Source: Gammaproteobacteria bacterium (GTDB taxonomy: Bacteria > Pseudomonadota > Gammaproteobacteria > JACKNK01). From it: DNA of 64,000 nt. A program made the position numbers and the translations under genes. The stretch spans positions 191,001 through 255,000 of the forward strand of contig JACKNJ010000002.1 in NCBI GenBank assembly GCA_024234895.1. The letters are read 5' to 3'. The notes under the pieces are model-generated. The model saw only the letters and a program-made list of their open reading frames with translations, did no database searches and was not told the DNA's origin. Below, piece by piece: positions 13,379 to 21,601 of this stretch. How positions within the stretch are numbered: the first letter of the stretch is position 1; each line of letters starts with the position of its first letter.

Positions 13379-15016
13379 CTAGTCGCCGATAGCCCGCTGA
13401 ATGGCTGACAGCCGGCGCAACCAGGGTTTGCGCTCGCGCAACTCCTCCGGCAGGGCCTCCAATGCCGCAAGTGCCTCGGCGCTGGTTTCGTAATCGCGAT
13501 AGATCAGCGCGTAATTCAGCGTGCCGTCACGATCGAACTGGTACACCACGCTCTCGGCGGCGACGCCATGGCGGTCCGCGAAGCGCTGCACGGCGTTGAG
13601 ACTCGGCCCGGCGACCAACTGCATCGTGTAGTGCCGCGGGTCGCGCGCCCGGACGGCGTCGTTGTCAGGCTGCAACAAGCCCCCTGTCGGTTCGATCGAC
13701 CGCGCCGCCACGGATTCACTCCGTGACTCGATGGACCGGGCAGCCTCGACACCCGCTTCGGGCGCCTCCCGACCGGATGACGCAGGCGATTGCGTCACGG
13801 CGGCTGTGTCGGACGGAGCTGTTTCCGGCTCATCCGACGCCTCGGAAACCACGTCGAGTTCCCTGCTCTCGATACTTTCGGGAACCTCGATGACCTCATC
13901 GTCGGCATCCCTTTCCAATGGCGGCGAGGGCGACACCGCGGACCCAGGTTCAGGGGTGTGTCGGGCAATCGACGACGGCTTGGCGACGGAGCTGACGGGC
14001 TCGCCGGTCACCGGCAGCGATTCGTTGGGCGATTCATCCAGCGACGCCAGATCGGCGCCGTCGCTGACCTCGATATCGATCGATGGCGTCGATACCGGGG
14101 CTTCCGCCCGCCCTGCCTCGAAGTCCGCATCGCCGCCACCAAACCGACCGGTCAGCATCAGCACCGCGAGCACACCGAACAGCAATGCGAGCAATACTCC
14201 GGCCACGACCACCTTGGGGCCCGCGCCGTGGCCCACCGGCCTGGCTTTGCGGGAAGGTGTGGCCGGCTGATCGGCGCCGTGCGGTGGCTGGCCGACGAGA
14301 TACTGATGGGCCAGCCGGTTGATGCCGGCCGGGGTCCCACCCGCGTTGGCGGTGATGTCGTCGACCGCGCGCGCGTCGAACGGCATCGGCCCCTGATATC
14401 CGGCGCTGGCCAGACAATGCATCAAATAGCAGTAAGTACGCCGGCGGTCGTAAGGCGCGAGACGCAGCACCTGAATGCGGTCCGCATCCAGATGTTCGGC
14501 CAGATACCCTTCGCGATCCGAACGCGCGATCAGCACCAGATGCAGGCCATGCTCCGCCAGTTCGCCAGCGAGACGGAGCGCGCGCTGCTCCAGATGTTCG
14601 GCGGCGTCGATGACAAGGACCGGCTGTTTACCCCGACTGTAGTGCGCCGTGAACAGGTCGCGTACGTCCTCGTTCTTGCGACGGCGACTACCGAACCGCT
14701 CGACCACCTCGGCCAGCAGATCGACACTGCGCAACCCGCCGGCGGCATCGACGCTCAGCACCACGAAGTGCGACGGCGCCTGCTCGACGAACATGCGCGC
14801 CATCACCGACTTGCCGCTGCCGGGGCGACCACTGACCAGGGCGAGCAGTTCGGTCTTGTCGATCAGCTGGTTGAGCTGCGCCAGCAGCCGGGTGCATTGC
14901 GCATCGCGAAACGGGAGCGCGCCGAGCGCCGCGAAAGGATCGCGCGCCAACACGATCGCGTTCCCGGTAGACGCGGATTGAGCGTTCTCGATCGTTGCAA
15001 CCCCGACTTCCGTCAC
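13379..15016 (-). CDS. DamX-like protein: AAA ATPase, membrane span and SPOR domain
   Basis: 545 residues. An ExeA-type AAA ATPase comes first, with Walker A SGRPGSGKS (62-70) and Walker B VLVIDAAE (133-140). A single membrane span follows (about 268-290), then a long Ser/Glu/Pro-rich linker, and a C-terminal SPOR domain (about 462-538, beginning HYTMQLVAG). SPOR domains bind denuded peptidoglycan at the division site, and DamX is a non-essential cell-division protein. In many gammaproteobacteria it follows aroK-aroB; here aroB is nearby on the same strand but separated by an opposite-strand gene. The first codons overlap the stop of the WGR gene (ATGA), so the two form an operon. Confidence 0.85.
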   Translation of the reverse strand: MTEVGVATIENAQSASTGNAIVLARDPFAALGALPFRDAQCTRLLAQLNQLIDKTELLALVSGRPGSGKSVMARMFVEQAPSHFVVLSVDAAGGLRSVDLLAEVVERFGSRRRKNEDVRDLFTAHYSRGKQPVLVIDAAEHLEQRALRLAGELAEHGLHLVLIARSDREGYLAEHLDADRIQVLRLAPYDRRRTYCYLMHCLASAGYQGPMPFDARAVDDITANAGGTPAGINRLAHQYLVGQPPHGADQPATPSRKARPVGHGAGPKVVVAGVLLALLFGVLAVLMLTGRFGGGDADFEAGRAEAPVSTPSIDIEVSDGADLASLDESPNESLPVTGEPVSSVAKPSSIARHTPEPGSAVSPSPPLERDADDEVIEVPESIESRELDVVSEASDEPETAPSDTAAVTQSPASSGREAPEAGVEAARSIESRSESVAARSIEPTGGLLQPDNDAVRARDPRHYTMQLVAGPSLNAVQRFADRHGVAAESVVYQFDRDGTLNYALIYRDYETSAEALAALEALPEELRERKPWLRRLSAIQRAIGD

Positions 15017-15261
15017 CCCCCCACCCCTTCCGCGAAGACCACGCGATAACCCTTTCGCACCTGCTGGTCCCGCTCCTGGACCAAGGCGTCGGTCGCTTCG
15101 TCGTGAGACCCGAAATGCCGCTTGGTGACGCGACCGGCCCGCCCTTGCGGCCCGGTTTCACGCACCAACGACCAGCCGTCCAGAAGATCCTTCTGGAGAA
15201 TCAGGTGACAGAAGCGAGGTGGGTCATCTGCCGCGGGGGGGGTCTGCATGTAGATACGCAT
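15013..15261 (-). CDS. small WGR domain protein
   Basis: 82 residues. Almost the whole chain fits a WGR domain: RFCHLILQKDLLDGWSLVRE, then GPQGRAGRV with the characteristic W and G-R, and a helix DEATDALVQERDQQVRKGY ending YRVVF. WGR domains are nucleic-acid-associated modules found in PARPs and some bacterial regulators; stand-alone versions have no defined role. A later ATG at 15249 is an alternative start. The stop overlaps the DamX start by four bases, which suggests coupled expression. Confidence 0.75.
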   Translation of the reverse strand: MRIYMQTPPAADDPPRFCHLILQKDLLDGWSLVRETGPQGRAGRVTKRHFGSHDEATDALVQERDQQVRKGYRVVFAEGVGG

Positions 15262-15435
15262 AGCTCGGGGCAGCGGCCAGGTAGGGCCTAAAATTGTCGG
15301 GCGCGGTACCCGGCAGCGTCAAGGAGAGCGGTCTTGCCCGAGCATGAATGCAATCTGCGGGACCCCGGTCGGTTTCGTGAGCGAGGCTTCTCTGCGATAG
15401 TTCCATGATGCCGCCCGCAGCAGACCGACGCCGCC

Positions 15436-16215
15436 ATGTCTGAAGACAACGATCACCGGCCTTCAAACCGCCCCAACCATTCCTATCGCCCGCATGGTTC
15501 GGCAAGCGATCCCTCCGATCGCAACGGCGCCGATTCCATGTCGGCATCCGGCGGCGATGACCACAGTGTGTCTCGCGAATATGAGCGGGAGACCCCGTCG
15601 GAATCCAGCGGGCGCCACCGCTCCCGCCACCGCACGCGCAGGAAGTCCTCGTCGGCCAGCGAGCTGTACAAATGCAAGCGCGGACTCGCGCTGTTCAAGG
15701 GCAGTTTCGTCCTGATCCTGATCGTTGCGGTCATTGGCGTGCTGTTCCTGCGCGGTTATGTGTCGAGACTGGAGGACGATCTCGCGGCTCACACCCACAA
15801 GATCAAGGAGTTGCGTGACGGGCACGCGAGCTGGCAGGAGCGGGTCGATCAGTTGGAGCGCGATCTTGCCTCCCACGTCACCGGCAAGCTGCCCGATCTG
15901 AACCCGTTGACCTACGACAAGGTGATCGAGGTCGATCAGCAATACGTCAAGAACCTGGTGTTCTCGGTGTCACGCAAGGCCGACACGACCAGCTACGAAT
16001 ATCAGCTGGTGATGCACAACCGCTCGCCGATCGTCATCCAGCCGCGCGTGAAGATTCTGCTGTTCGACCGCAACGGCCTGCAGATCGGCATCTCGGACCT
16101 GAAAGGCCTCAAGGACAACGTGCTGATCCCGGAAGAGACCCGCTCCTTGCACGAGGTCTTCGAAATCCTGCTCGAGGATCGTGAGCCGGCTTACTTCATG
16201 ATCATCACGAAGTAA
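15436..16215 (+). CDS. single-pass membrane protein with coiled coil, function unknown
   Basis: 259 residues. A disordered, Ser/Arg/His-rich cytoplasmic N-terminus (1-85) ends in a basic patch, followed by one membrane span (about 88-106), a charged coiled coil (108-148) and a periplasmic domain with YDKVIEVDQQYVKNLVFSVS, then VMHNRSPIVIQPRVKILLFD. The last part looks like a compact beta domain. It is read divergently from the WGR/damX operon and converges on aroB with a 15-base gap. I do not recognise the family; closeness to damX makes an envelope or division role possible, which is inference. Confidence 0.65.
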   Translation: MSEDNDHRPSNRPNHSYRPHGSASDPSDRNGADSMSASGGDDHSVSREYERETPSESSGRHRSRHRTRRKSSSASELYKCKRGLALFKGSFVLILIVAVIGVLFLRGYVSRLEDDLAAHTHKIKELRDGHASWQERVDQLERDLASHVTGKLPDLNPLTYDKVIEVDQQYVKNLVFSVSRKADTTSYEYQLVMHNRSPIVIQPRVKILLFDRNGLQIGISDLKGLKDNVLIPEETRSLHEVFEILLEDREPAYFMIITK

Positions 16216-16230
16216 GCCGCGCGCCTGGCA

Positions 16231-17334
16231 CTACGCCGAAGGCCAGTCGATCGCTTCGGCGATCTGCCCGTCCAGACTCCGCTCCAGCGCGGCGACCGCG
16301 AATTCATTGGTCACCACCGAGTCGCACAGACCGCGCATCAGCACCAGGCGCAAGCGACCATCCAGCACCTTCTTGTCGACCGCCATCAGTTCCAGGAAAC
16401 GCGCCTTGCTCATGCCGCGCGGCGGACGGTTGGGCAGCTTGCCGCGCGCCACGATGCGCTCGACACGATCAAGGTCGTCGTCCCCGATCCAGCCGAGTTC
16501 GTGCGACAGGTGCGCGGCCATGACCATGCCCGCGCCAACCGCCTCGCCATGCAGCCAGGCGCCGTAACCGAGCCCGGTCTCGATCGCGTGACCGAAGGTG
16601 TGACCCAGGTTCAGCAGCGCACGCACCCCGCCCTCACGCTCGTCGGCCGCGACCACGGCGGCCTTGTCCGCGCAGGAACGCTCGATCGCAAAGCTCAGCG
16701 CATCGACCTCGCGCGCATTGACCGCGTCCATGTTCGCCTCCAGCCAGGCGAAGAAGTCCGGATCGTTGATCAGGCCGTACTTGATGACCTCGGCGACGCC
16801 GGCAGCGAGTTCGCGGTCCGGCAGCGTGTTCAGCGTGTCGATGTCGGCGATGACCACGCGCGGCTGGTAGAACGCCCCGATCATGTTCTTGCCGAGCGGA
16901 TGATTGACGCCGGTCTTGCCGCCGACCGAGGAATCCACCTGCGACAGCAGGGTCGTCGGCACCTGGATGAAATGCACGCCGCGCTGGTAGCTCGCCGCCG
17001 CGAAACCGGTGATGTCGCCGACCACGCCACCGCCCAGCGCGATCAGGGTGCAGGTGCGGTTGAAGCGCGCCTCCAGCAGGGCCGTGAAGATCAGGTTCAC
17101 GGTGTCGAGTGTCTTGTACTGCTCGCCATCCGGGAGGATCACCGAACGGACGTCGAAGCCGTCCAGCGCGGCGCTCAGACGGTCCAGATAAAGCGGCGCC
17201 ACGGTGGTGTTGCTGACCACCATGACCTGCCTGCCGGGGATGTGCGGGCGGATCAGATCGGCGCGGCCCAGCAGGCCGGCGCCGATGTGGATCGGGTAAC
17301 TGCGGTCGCCGAGATCGACGTTGAGAGTCTTCAT
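16231..17334 (-). CDS. aroB: 3-dehydroquinate synthase
   Basis: 367 residues from the ATG at 17334; a TTG two codons earlier is also in frame. It catalyses the second shikimate pathway step, DAHP to 3-dehydroquinate, with NAD and a divalent metal. Seen: the NAD-binding DGEQYKTLDTV, GGGVVGDITGFAAASYQRG, and metal ligands in LNLGHTFGHAIE and WLHGEAVGAGM. It lies 65 bases after gmk on the same strand. The usual partner aroK is not in this window. Confidence 0.96.
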   Translation of the reverse strand: MKTLNVDLGDRSYPIHIGAGLLGRADLIRPHIPGRQVMVVSNTTVAPLYLDRLSAALDGFDVRSVILPDGEQYKTLDTVNLIFTALLEARFNRTCTLIALGGGVVGDITGFAAASYQRGVHFIQVPTTLLSQVDSSVGGKTGVNHPLGKNMIGAFYQPRVVIADIDTLNTLPDRELAAGVAEVIKYGLINDPDFFAWLEANMDAVNAREVDALSFAIERSCADKAAVVAADEREGGVRALLNLGHTFGHAIETGLGYGAWLHGEAVGAGMVMAAHLSHELGWIGDDDLDRVERIVARGKLPNRPPRGMSKARFLELMAVDKKVLDGRLRLVLMRGLCDSVVTNEFAVAALERSLDGQIAEAIDWPSA

Positions 17335-17399
17335 GGGCAAGGCGGGGTCGGGTTCAGGAAGGCGCGCAATGCTGCCGCAAATGGCCGGGCGCGAACAAA

Positions 17400-18041
17400 T
17401 CAGGATTCCTGCAGGAGTTCGGTCAGCAAAGCCTGCTGACCGACCGCCTGACGATCCACCGCCAGGCGCACGCTGCGCACGATCGCGGCGAGATCGTCCA
17501 CCGCAGTTTCGAAATCATCGTTGACGACCAGATAGTCGTACTCGTGCCAATGCTCGAGTTCCGAGCGCGCCTGCGCCATGCGCCCGGCGATGACCTCGTC
17601 GCTGTCCTGGCCGCGCGCCCGCAGACGCTCCTCCAGGGCCGCGCGCGACGGCGGCGCGATGTAGATCGACACGCTACCGGGCATGACCTCACGCACCTTG
17701 CGCGCGCCCTGCCAGTCGATCTCGACGATCACGTCACGATCTTCCGCCAGCAGGGACCGGACCGAGGACTGCGCCGTCCCGTAGCGGTTACCGAACACCT
17801 TGGCGTGTTCGATGAACGCATCCGCCGCGATCATGGCCTCGAAACGAGCCATGTCGACGAAGTGGTAATGCACGCCATCGCTCTCGCCCGGTCGCGGCGC
17901 GCGGGTGGTGTGCGACACGGCCACCGCGAGCTCCGGCATGCGCTCGCGCAAGGCACGCAGCAGGGAGGATTTGCCGGCCCCGGAGGCCGCGGAGACGATC
18001 AGTACCTGACCGGTCGGGATGTGTTCGTCACGCATGGGCAT
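17400..18041 (-). CDS. gmk: guanylate kinase
   Basis: 213 residues. It phosphorylates GMP to GDP with ATP. The P-loop is SAASGAGKSS near residue 16, followed by the GMP-binding SHTTRAPRPGE and the lid region with RLRARGQDSDEVIAGRM. The ATG at 18041 overlaps the yicC stop by one base (TGATG). A GTG one codon earlier is also possible. yicC-gmk adjacency is common in gammaproteobacteria and implies one transcript. Confidence 0.96.
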   Translation of the reverse strand: MPMRDEHIPTGQVLIVSAASGAGKSSLLRALRERMPELAVAVSHTTRAPRPGESDGVHYHFVDMARFEAMIAADAFIEHAKVFGNRYGTAQSSVRSLLAEDRDVIVEIDWQGARKVREVMPGSVSIYIAPPSRAALEERLRARGQDSDEVIAGRMAQARSELEHWHEYDYLVVNDDFETAVDDLAAIVRSVRLAVDRQAVGQQALLTELLQES

Positions 18042-18907
18042 CACTCGATGTTCTGTATCTGCTCGCGCATCTGCTCGATCAGAACCTTGAGTTCGACGGC
18101 GACGCGGGTGATCTCGGTGTCGGCGGATTTGGAGCCCAGGGTGTTGGCCTCGCGATTGAATTCCTGCATCAGGAAATCCATGCGGCGACCGACCGGCTCC
18201 CGGCGTTCGAGCACCGCGCGCAGTTCCACGCGATGGCTCTCCAGGCGATCCATCTCCTCGTCGACATCGAGCTTCTGGGCGAGCAGCACCATTTCCTGTT
18301 CGATGCGGTTCTCGTCGACCTGCGCCAGCACCTCGGCAAGGCGCTCACGCAGACGCTCCCGATTGGCGGCGACGATCTCCGGCATGCGCTGGCGGGCGGC
18401 CTCGATCAGCGGACCCATCGCATCCAGGCGCTCGATGATGGTCGCGGCCAGACGCGCCCCCTCGGCCTCGCGACTGGCGACCCACGCGGCCAGCGCCTCG
18501 TCGAGCGCTTCCAGCGCGAGCTCGCGCAGGGCATCGAGGTCCTGTTTCGTGTCCGCCATCACCCCCGGCTGGCGCAACAGATCCAGCGGGCTGACCCGTG
18601 CCGGGTCGTACATCAGACGTTCCAGTTCCTGATACGCCGCGATCAGACCCTTGGCCCGTTCGACGTCGATCGTGACCGGCCCGACGCCACCCGCCGCCGG
18701 CTTGTAACGCAGCATCAGCTCGCACTTGCCGCGCTTGGCGACATTGCCGAGCCGCTCGCGCGCCGCCGGTTCGACCACGCGGAACTCCTCGGGCATGCGC
18801 GGAAAGACTTCGAGATAGCGGCTGTTTACGGAGCGCACCTCCCAGCCCAGTTCGCCCCATTCGCCACTGCGATCGGCGTGCCCGAACGCGGTCATGCTGC
18901 GGATCAT
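18041..18907 (-). CDS. yicC: YicC family endoribonuclease-like protein
   Basis: 288 residues from the ATG at 18907, which has GGGAG 7 bases upstream; the frame is open 25 codons further but the family begins at MIRSMTAFG, as here. N-terminal EVRSVNSRYLEVFPRMP and C-terminal MDFLMQEFNREANTLGSKS are the two conserved blocks. YicC family members have been reported as endoribonucleases in E. coli (established for that family, not shown here). It is divergent from rph (92 bases between starts) and coupled to gmk. Confidence 0.93.
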   Translation of the reverse strand: MIRSMTAFGHADRSGEWGELGWEVRSVNSRYLEVFPRMPEEFRVVEPAARERLGNVAKRGKCELMLRYKPAAGGVGPVTIDVERAKGLIAAYQELERLMYDPARVSPLDLLRQPGVMADTKQDLDALRELALEALDEALAAWVASREAEGARLAATIIERLDAMGPLIEAARQRMPEIVAANRERLRERLAEVLAQVDENRIEQEMVLLAQKLDVDEEMDRLESHRVELRAVLERREPVGRRMDFLMQEFNREANTLGSKSADTEITRVAVELKVLIEQMREQIQNIE

Positions 18908-18999
18908 TCGATTCTCCCGGTCAACAACTGCAAGCCGCCTAGCGTACACCGCCCAACCTTTATACTCCCGCCCCGACATCAACCGGACAGGACCAGAAC

Positions 19000-19716
19000 A
19001 TGCGCCCCAGCGGACGAGAACCCGACCAGATGCGCGCGGTGCGCATCACCCGCAACTTCACCAAACATGCCGAAGGCTCGGTCCTGGTCGAATTCGGCGA
19101 CACCAAGGTCATCTGCACCGCAAGCGTCGACGAGCGCGTGCCGGGCTGGATGCGCGGCAAGGGTCGCGGCTGGGTGACCGCCGAATACGGCATGCTGCCG
19201 CGCTCGACCGGCTCGCGCACCGACCGCGAGGCGGCGCGTGGCAAGCAGGGCGGGCGCACGATGGAAATCCAGCGTCTGATCGGTCGCTCTCTGCGCGCGA
19301 TCGTGAATCTGGATGCCCTTGGCGAACGGCAGATCACGCTCGACTGCGACGTCATCCAGGCCGACGGCGGGACGCGCACCGCATCGATCACCGGCGCCTA
19401 CGTGGCGCTCGCCGATGCCATCAAAGGCCTGCTCGCGGACGGCAAGCTGGAATCCGACCCCCTGACCGCGCAGGTCGCCTCGGTCTCGGTCGGCATCTCC
19501 GGCGGCAAGCCGGTGCTCGACCTCGATTACGCCGAGGACTGCACGGCCGAGACCGACATGAACGTGGTCATGAACAACGCCGGCGATTTCATCGAGGTTC
19601 AGGGCACCGCCGAGGGCCACCCGTTCAGCATGGACGAACTCAACGCGATGCTCGCCCTCGCCCGCAAGGGCATCGGTGAGTTGTTCGAGATGCAATGCCG
19701 GGCACTCGCTGACTGA
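19000..19716 (+). CDS. rph: ribonuclease PH
   Basis: 238 residues, full length. It is a phosphate-dependent 3' exonuclease that trims tRNA precursors. Family blocks seen are MRPSGREPDQMR at the start, GSVLVEFGDTKVICTASV, RGWVTAEYGMLPRST, QTL-like ITLDCDVIQADGGTRTASI, and the C-terminal DLDYAEDCTAETDMNVVM. It is divergent from yicC, the arrangement usual in gammaproteobacteria, and followed by a strong bidirectional terminator. Confidence 0.96.
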   Translation: MRPSGREPDQMRAVRITRNFTKHAEGSVLVEFGDTKVICTASVDERVPGWMRGKGRGWVTAEYGMLPRSTGSRTDREAARGKQGGRTMEIQRLIGRSLRAIVNLDALGERQITLDCDVIQADGGTRTASITGAYVALADAIKGLLADGKLESDPLTAQVASVSVGISGGKPVLDLDYAEDCTAETDMNVVMNNAGDFIEVQGTAEGHPFSMDELNAMLALARKGIGELFEMQCRALAD

Positions 19717-19793
19717 GCAACCGCTGATTTGTTCATGGCCGCTTGCGCTGGACGGCCCTGAACGGATCCGGGGTTCCGTATGCACCCGCAACG

Positions 19794-19822
19794 AAAAAGG
19801 CCAGTCCGAAGACTGGCCTTTT
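19794..19822. terminator. bidirectional rho-independent terminator
   Basis: GGCCAGTC (19799-19806) pairs with GACTGGCC (19811-19818) across a CGAA loop, flanked by five A on the left and four T on the right. It sits between rph (plus) and the sulfur-globule-like gene (minus), so it can serve both. Confidence 0.85.
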
Positions 19823-19861
19823 CGTATCCGCTCCAGGCGGGAGCGAACGAACCGCCCGGGC

Positions 19862-20227
19862 TTATTGCGCCGGGGCAGCCGGAGCAACCGGCGGGGCCAT
19901 CATCATCGGCGGCGGATAACCGCCCCAACCCGGATAGCCGCCACCGTACGGGCCGTAGCCATAGCCGTTGCCGTAGCCGTTGCCATAGCCGTTGCCATAG
20001 CCATTGCCGTACATGTTGGTGTTGCCGCGACCGCTCATGCTGAAGTCGAACGCACCATCACCCGCACCGGAGCCGTTACCCATGCCATTGCCCAGGCCGT
20101 TGCCCCAGCCATTCCAGGGGCCACCACCGCCCCACGGGCCACCCCACCAGGCATTGGCGGACATCGGAGCCAGAGCGGCGGCACCGACGATGCCGGCGAC
20201 AGCGGCGATCTTCGCAAAAGTCTTCAT
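19862..20227 (-). CDS. probable sulfur globule protein (Gly/Tyr/Asn-rich, secreted)
   Basis: 121 residues. A clear export signal (MKTFAKIAAVAGIVGAAALA, cleavage after SANA) is followed by a Trp/Gly/Asn-rich stretch starting WWGGPWGGGG, the segment FSMSGRGN, four or more YGNG repeats (about residues 72-88), a Tyr/Pro/Gly tract and a Pro/Ala tail ending APAAPAQ. Sulfur globule proteins of purple and colourless sulfur bacteria are small, exported and of this composition; they coat periplasmic sulfur deposits. A perfect AAGGAGG lies 8 bases before the ATG, fitting an abundant structural protein. The composition is low-complexity, so another glycine-rich envelope protein is the alternative. Confidence 0.65.
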   Translation of the reverse strand: MKTFAKIAAVAGIVGAAALAPMSANAWWGGPWGGGGPWNGWGNGLGNGMGNGSGAGDGAFDFSMSGRGNTNMYGNGYGNGYGNGYGNGYGYGPYGGGYPGWGGYPPPMMMAPPVAPAAPAQ

Positions 20228-20236
20228 GTGCTCATC

Positions 20237-20248
20237 CTCCTTAAGGAG
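20237..20248 (-). promoter_or_regulatory. ribosome binding site within a palindrome
   Basis: CTCCTTAAGGAG is a perfect 12-base palindrome; its minus-strand right half supplies the Shine-Dalgarno sequence AAGGAGG of the sulfur-globule-like gene. A 4-bp stem with a TTAA loop is weak, so regulation by sequestration is only a possibility. Confidence 0.5.
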
Positions 20249-20301
20249 AGTCGTTTGTGGAAGGCGACGCGCCCGTTGTTATGTTCAAAAGGCGCCAATG
20301 G

Positions 20302-20330
20302 ATAGTAGGTCAGGAAATCGGGAATACAAA
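20302..20330 (-). promoter_or_regulatory. probable promoter of the sulfur-globule-like gene
   Basis: On the minus strand TTTGTA (20330-20325) and TACTAT (20307-20302) are 17 bases apart in a locally AT-richer segment, about 75 bases before the start codon. The leader between them and the gene is therefore roughly 65 bases. Sequence pattern only. Confidence 0.45.
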
Positions 20331-20389
20331 TTTGCTTGCCTGATTTCTTGAATGCTTGATTGCACTGTGGCGACCACGTGCCGATACAC

Positions 20390-20419
20390 AAAAAGGCCGA
20401 TCACATGGATCGGCCTTTT
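20390..20419 (-). terminator. rho-independent terminator of fbp
   Basis: GGCCGATC (20395-20402) pairs with GATCGGCC (20408-20415) over a 5-base loop, with five A on the left that become the T-run for minus-strand transcription and TTTT on the right. It lies 23 bases past the fbp stop codon. Confidence 0.85.
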
Positions 20420-20442
20420 CGCTCACTGCTTGGGAAAACCGC

Positions 20443-21474
20443 TCACTCGGCGTCCATCTCGTCGTGCTCGCGGTGGTAGTCCAGTACGCGCTGCACCTCG
20501 TTCCTGGAACCCAGTACGACCGGCACGCGCTGGTGCAGCGCCTCGGGGCGAATCTCCATGATGCGCTCGCGCCCGGTGATGGCCATGCCGCCGGCCTGCT
20601 CGATGATGAAGCTCATCGGATTGCCCTCGTATAGCAGGCGCAGCTTGCCGCCGACACCCTTGGCTTTCATCTTCGAATCCAGTGGGTACATGAAGATGCC
20701 ACCACGGGTCAGGATGCGATGCACCTCGGCGACCATCGACGCGATCCAGCGCATGTTGAAATCGGCGCCGCGCGGCCCCTCGCTGCCGGCCAGGCATTCC
20801 TCGACATAGCGCTGCACCGGATATTCCCAGAAGCGCGCATTGGAGGTGTTGACCGCGAATTCGCGGGTGTCCGCCGGGATGGTCATGTTCGGATGGGTGA
20901 GGATGAATTCACCGATATCCTGATCCAGCGTGAAGCCGTTCACGCCGTGGCCGGTGGTGATGACCATCATGGTTGAGGGCCCATACAGCGCGTAACCGGC
21001 GGCGACCTGCTGGGTGCCGGGCTGCAGGAAGCTGGCCTCGGTCGGGGTCTGGCCCTCGCCAGGGCAATACAGCACCGAGAAGATCGTGCCCACCGAGACG
21101 TTCACGTCCATGTTCGAGGAGCCGTCGAGCGGATCGAAGGTCAGCAGGTACTTGCCGCGCGGCTTGCCTTCCGGAATCGGGTAGATGTCGTCCATCTCCT
21201 CGGACGCCATCGCGGCCAGATGGCCGGCCCATTCGTTGGACTTGATGAACACCTCGTTGGTGAGGATATCCATCTTCTTCTGTGTCTCGCCCTGCACGTT
21301 CTCGCTGCCGGCCGAACCGAGCACCCCGATCAGGTCGCCCTTGTTGACCATGTTGGAGATCACCTTGCAGGCAGTGACGATATCGTTCATCAGCGAGGTG
21401 AAGTCGCCGGTCGCGCCGGCGATGCGGCGCTGCTCCTCGATCAGGAACTGGGTGATGGTGGTGCCGTTGTGCAT
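20443..21474 (-). CDS. fbp: fructose-1,6-bisphosphatase class I
   Basis: 343 residues from the ATG at 21474, preceded by GGAGG with 8-base spacing; the frame is open 17 codons further upstream without a better start. It hydrolyses fructose-1,6-bisphosphate in gluconeogenesis and, in autotrophs, the Calvin cycle. Seen: SEEMDDIYPIPEG, the metal-binding FDPLDGSSNMDVNVSVGTIF, and the C-terminal KLRLLYEGNPMSFIIEQAGG. It is a monocistronic unit with its own terminator, divergent from the spermidine-synthase-like gene. Confidence 0.96.
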   Translation of the reverse strand: MHNGTTITQFLIEEQRRIAGATGDFTSLMNDIVTACKVISNMVNKGDLIGVLGSAGSENVQGETQKKMDILTNEVFIKSNEWAGHLAAMASEEMDDIYPIPEGKPRGKYLLTFDPLDGSSNMDVNVSVGTIFSVLYCPGEGQTPTEASFLQPGTQQVAAGYALYGPSTMMVITTGHGVNGFTLDQDIGEFILTHPNMTIPADTREFAVNTSNARFWEYPVQRYVEECLAGSEGPRGADFNMRWIASMVAEVHRILTRGGIFMYPLDSKMKAKGVGGKLRLLYEGNPMSFIIEQAGGMAITGRERIMEIRPEALHQRVPVVLGSRNEVQRVLDYHREHDEMDAE

Positions 21475-21496
21475 GACCGAAACCTCCGGAAGGTGA

Positions 21497-21525
21497 TTAA
21501 AATTTCGATCTGCGTAGATTAACAA
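21497..21525 (-). promoter_or_regulatory. possible fbp promoter
   Basis: On the minus strand TTGTTA (21525-21520) and TTTTAA (21502-21497) are 17 bases apart in an AT-rich island just upstream of the fbp ribosome site. The leader would be only about 15-20 bases. Pattern match only. Confidence 0.35.
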
Positions 21526-21601
21526 AATTTATATTCAGTCCACATCCTGAATCACTTCGCCCGTTGCCGGCATCCGCGCCTGGTCGGCGACAATAGCCGC
21601 C

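Noticed and set aside
19965..20015. Short tandem repeats considered as a CRISPR-like array
   Set aside because: They are in-frame codons for YGNG repeats inside a secreted protein, about 12 bases per unit, with no spacers.
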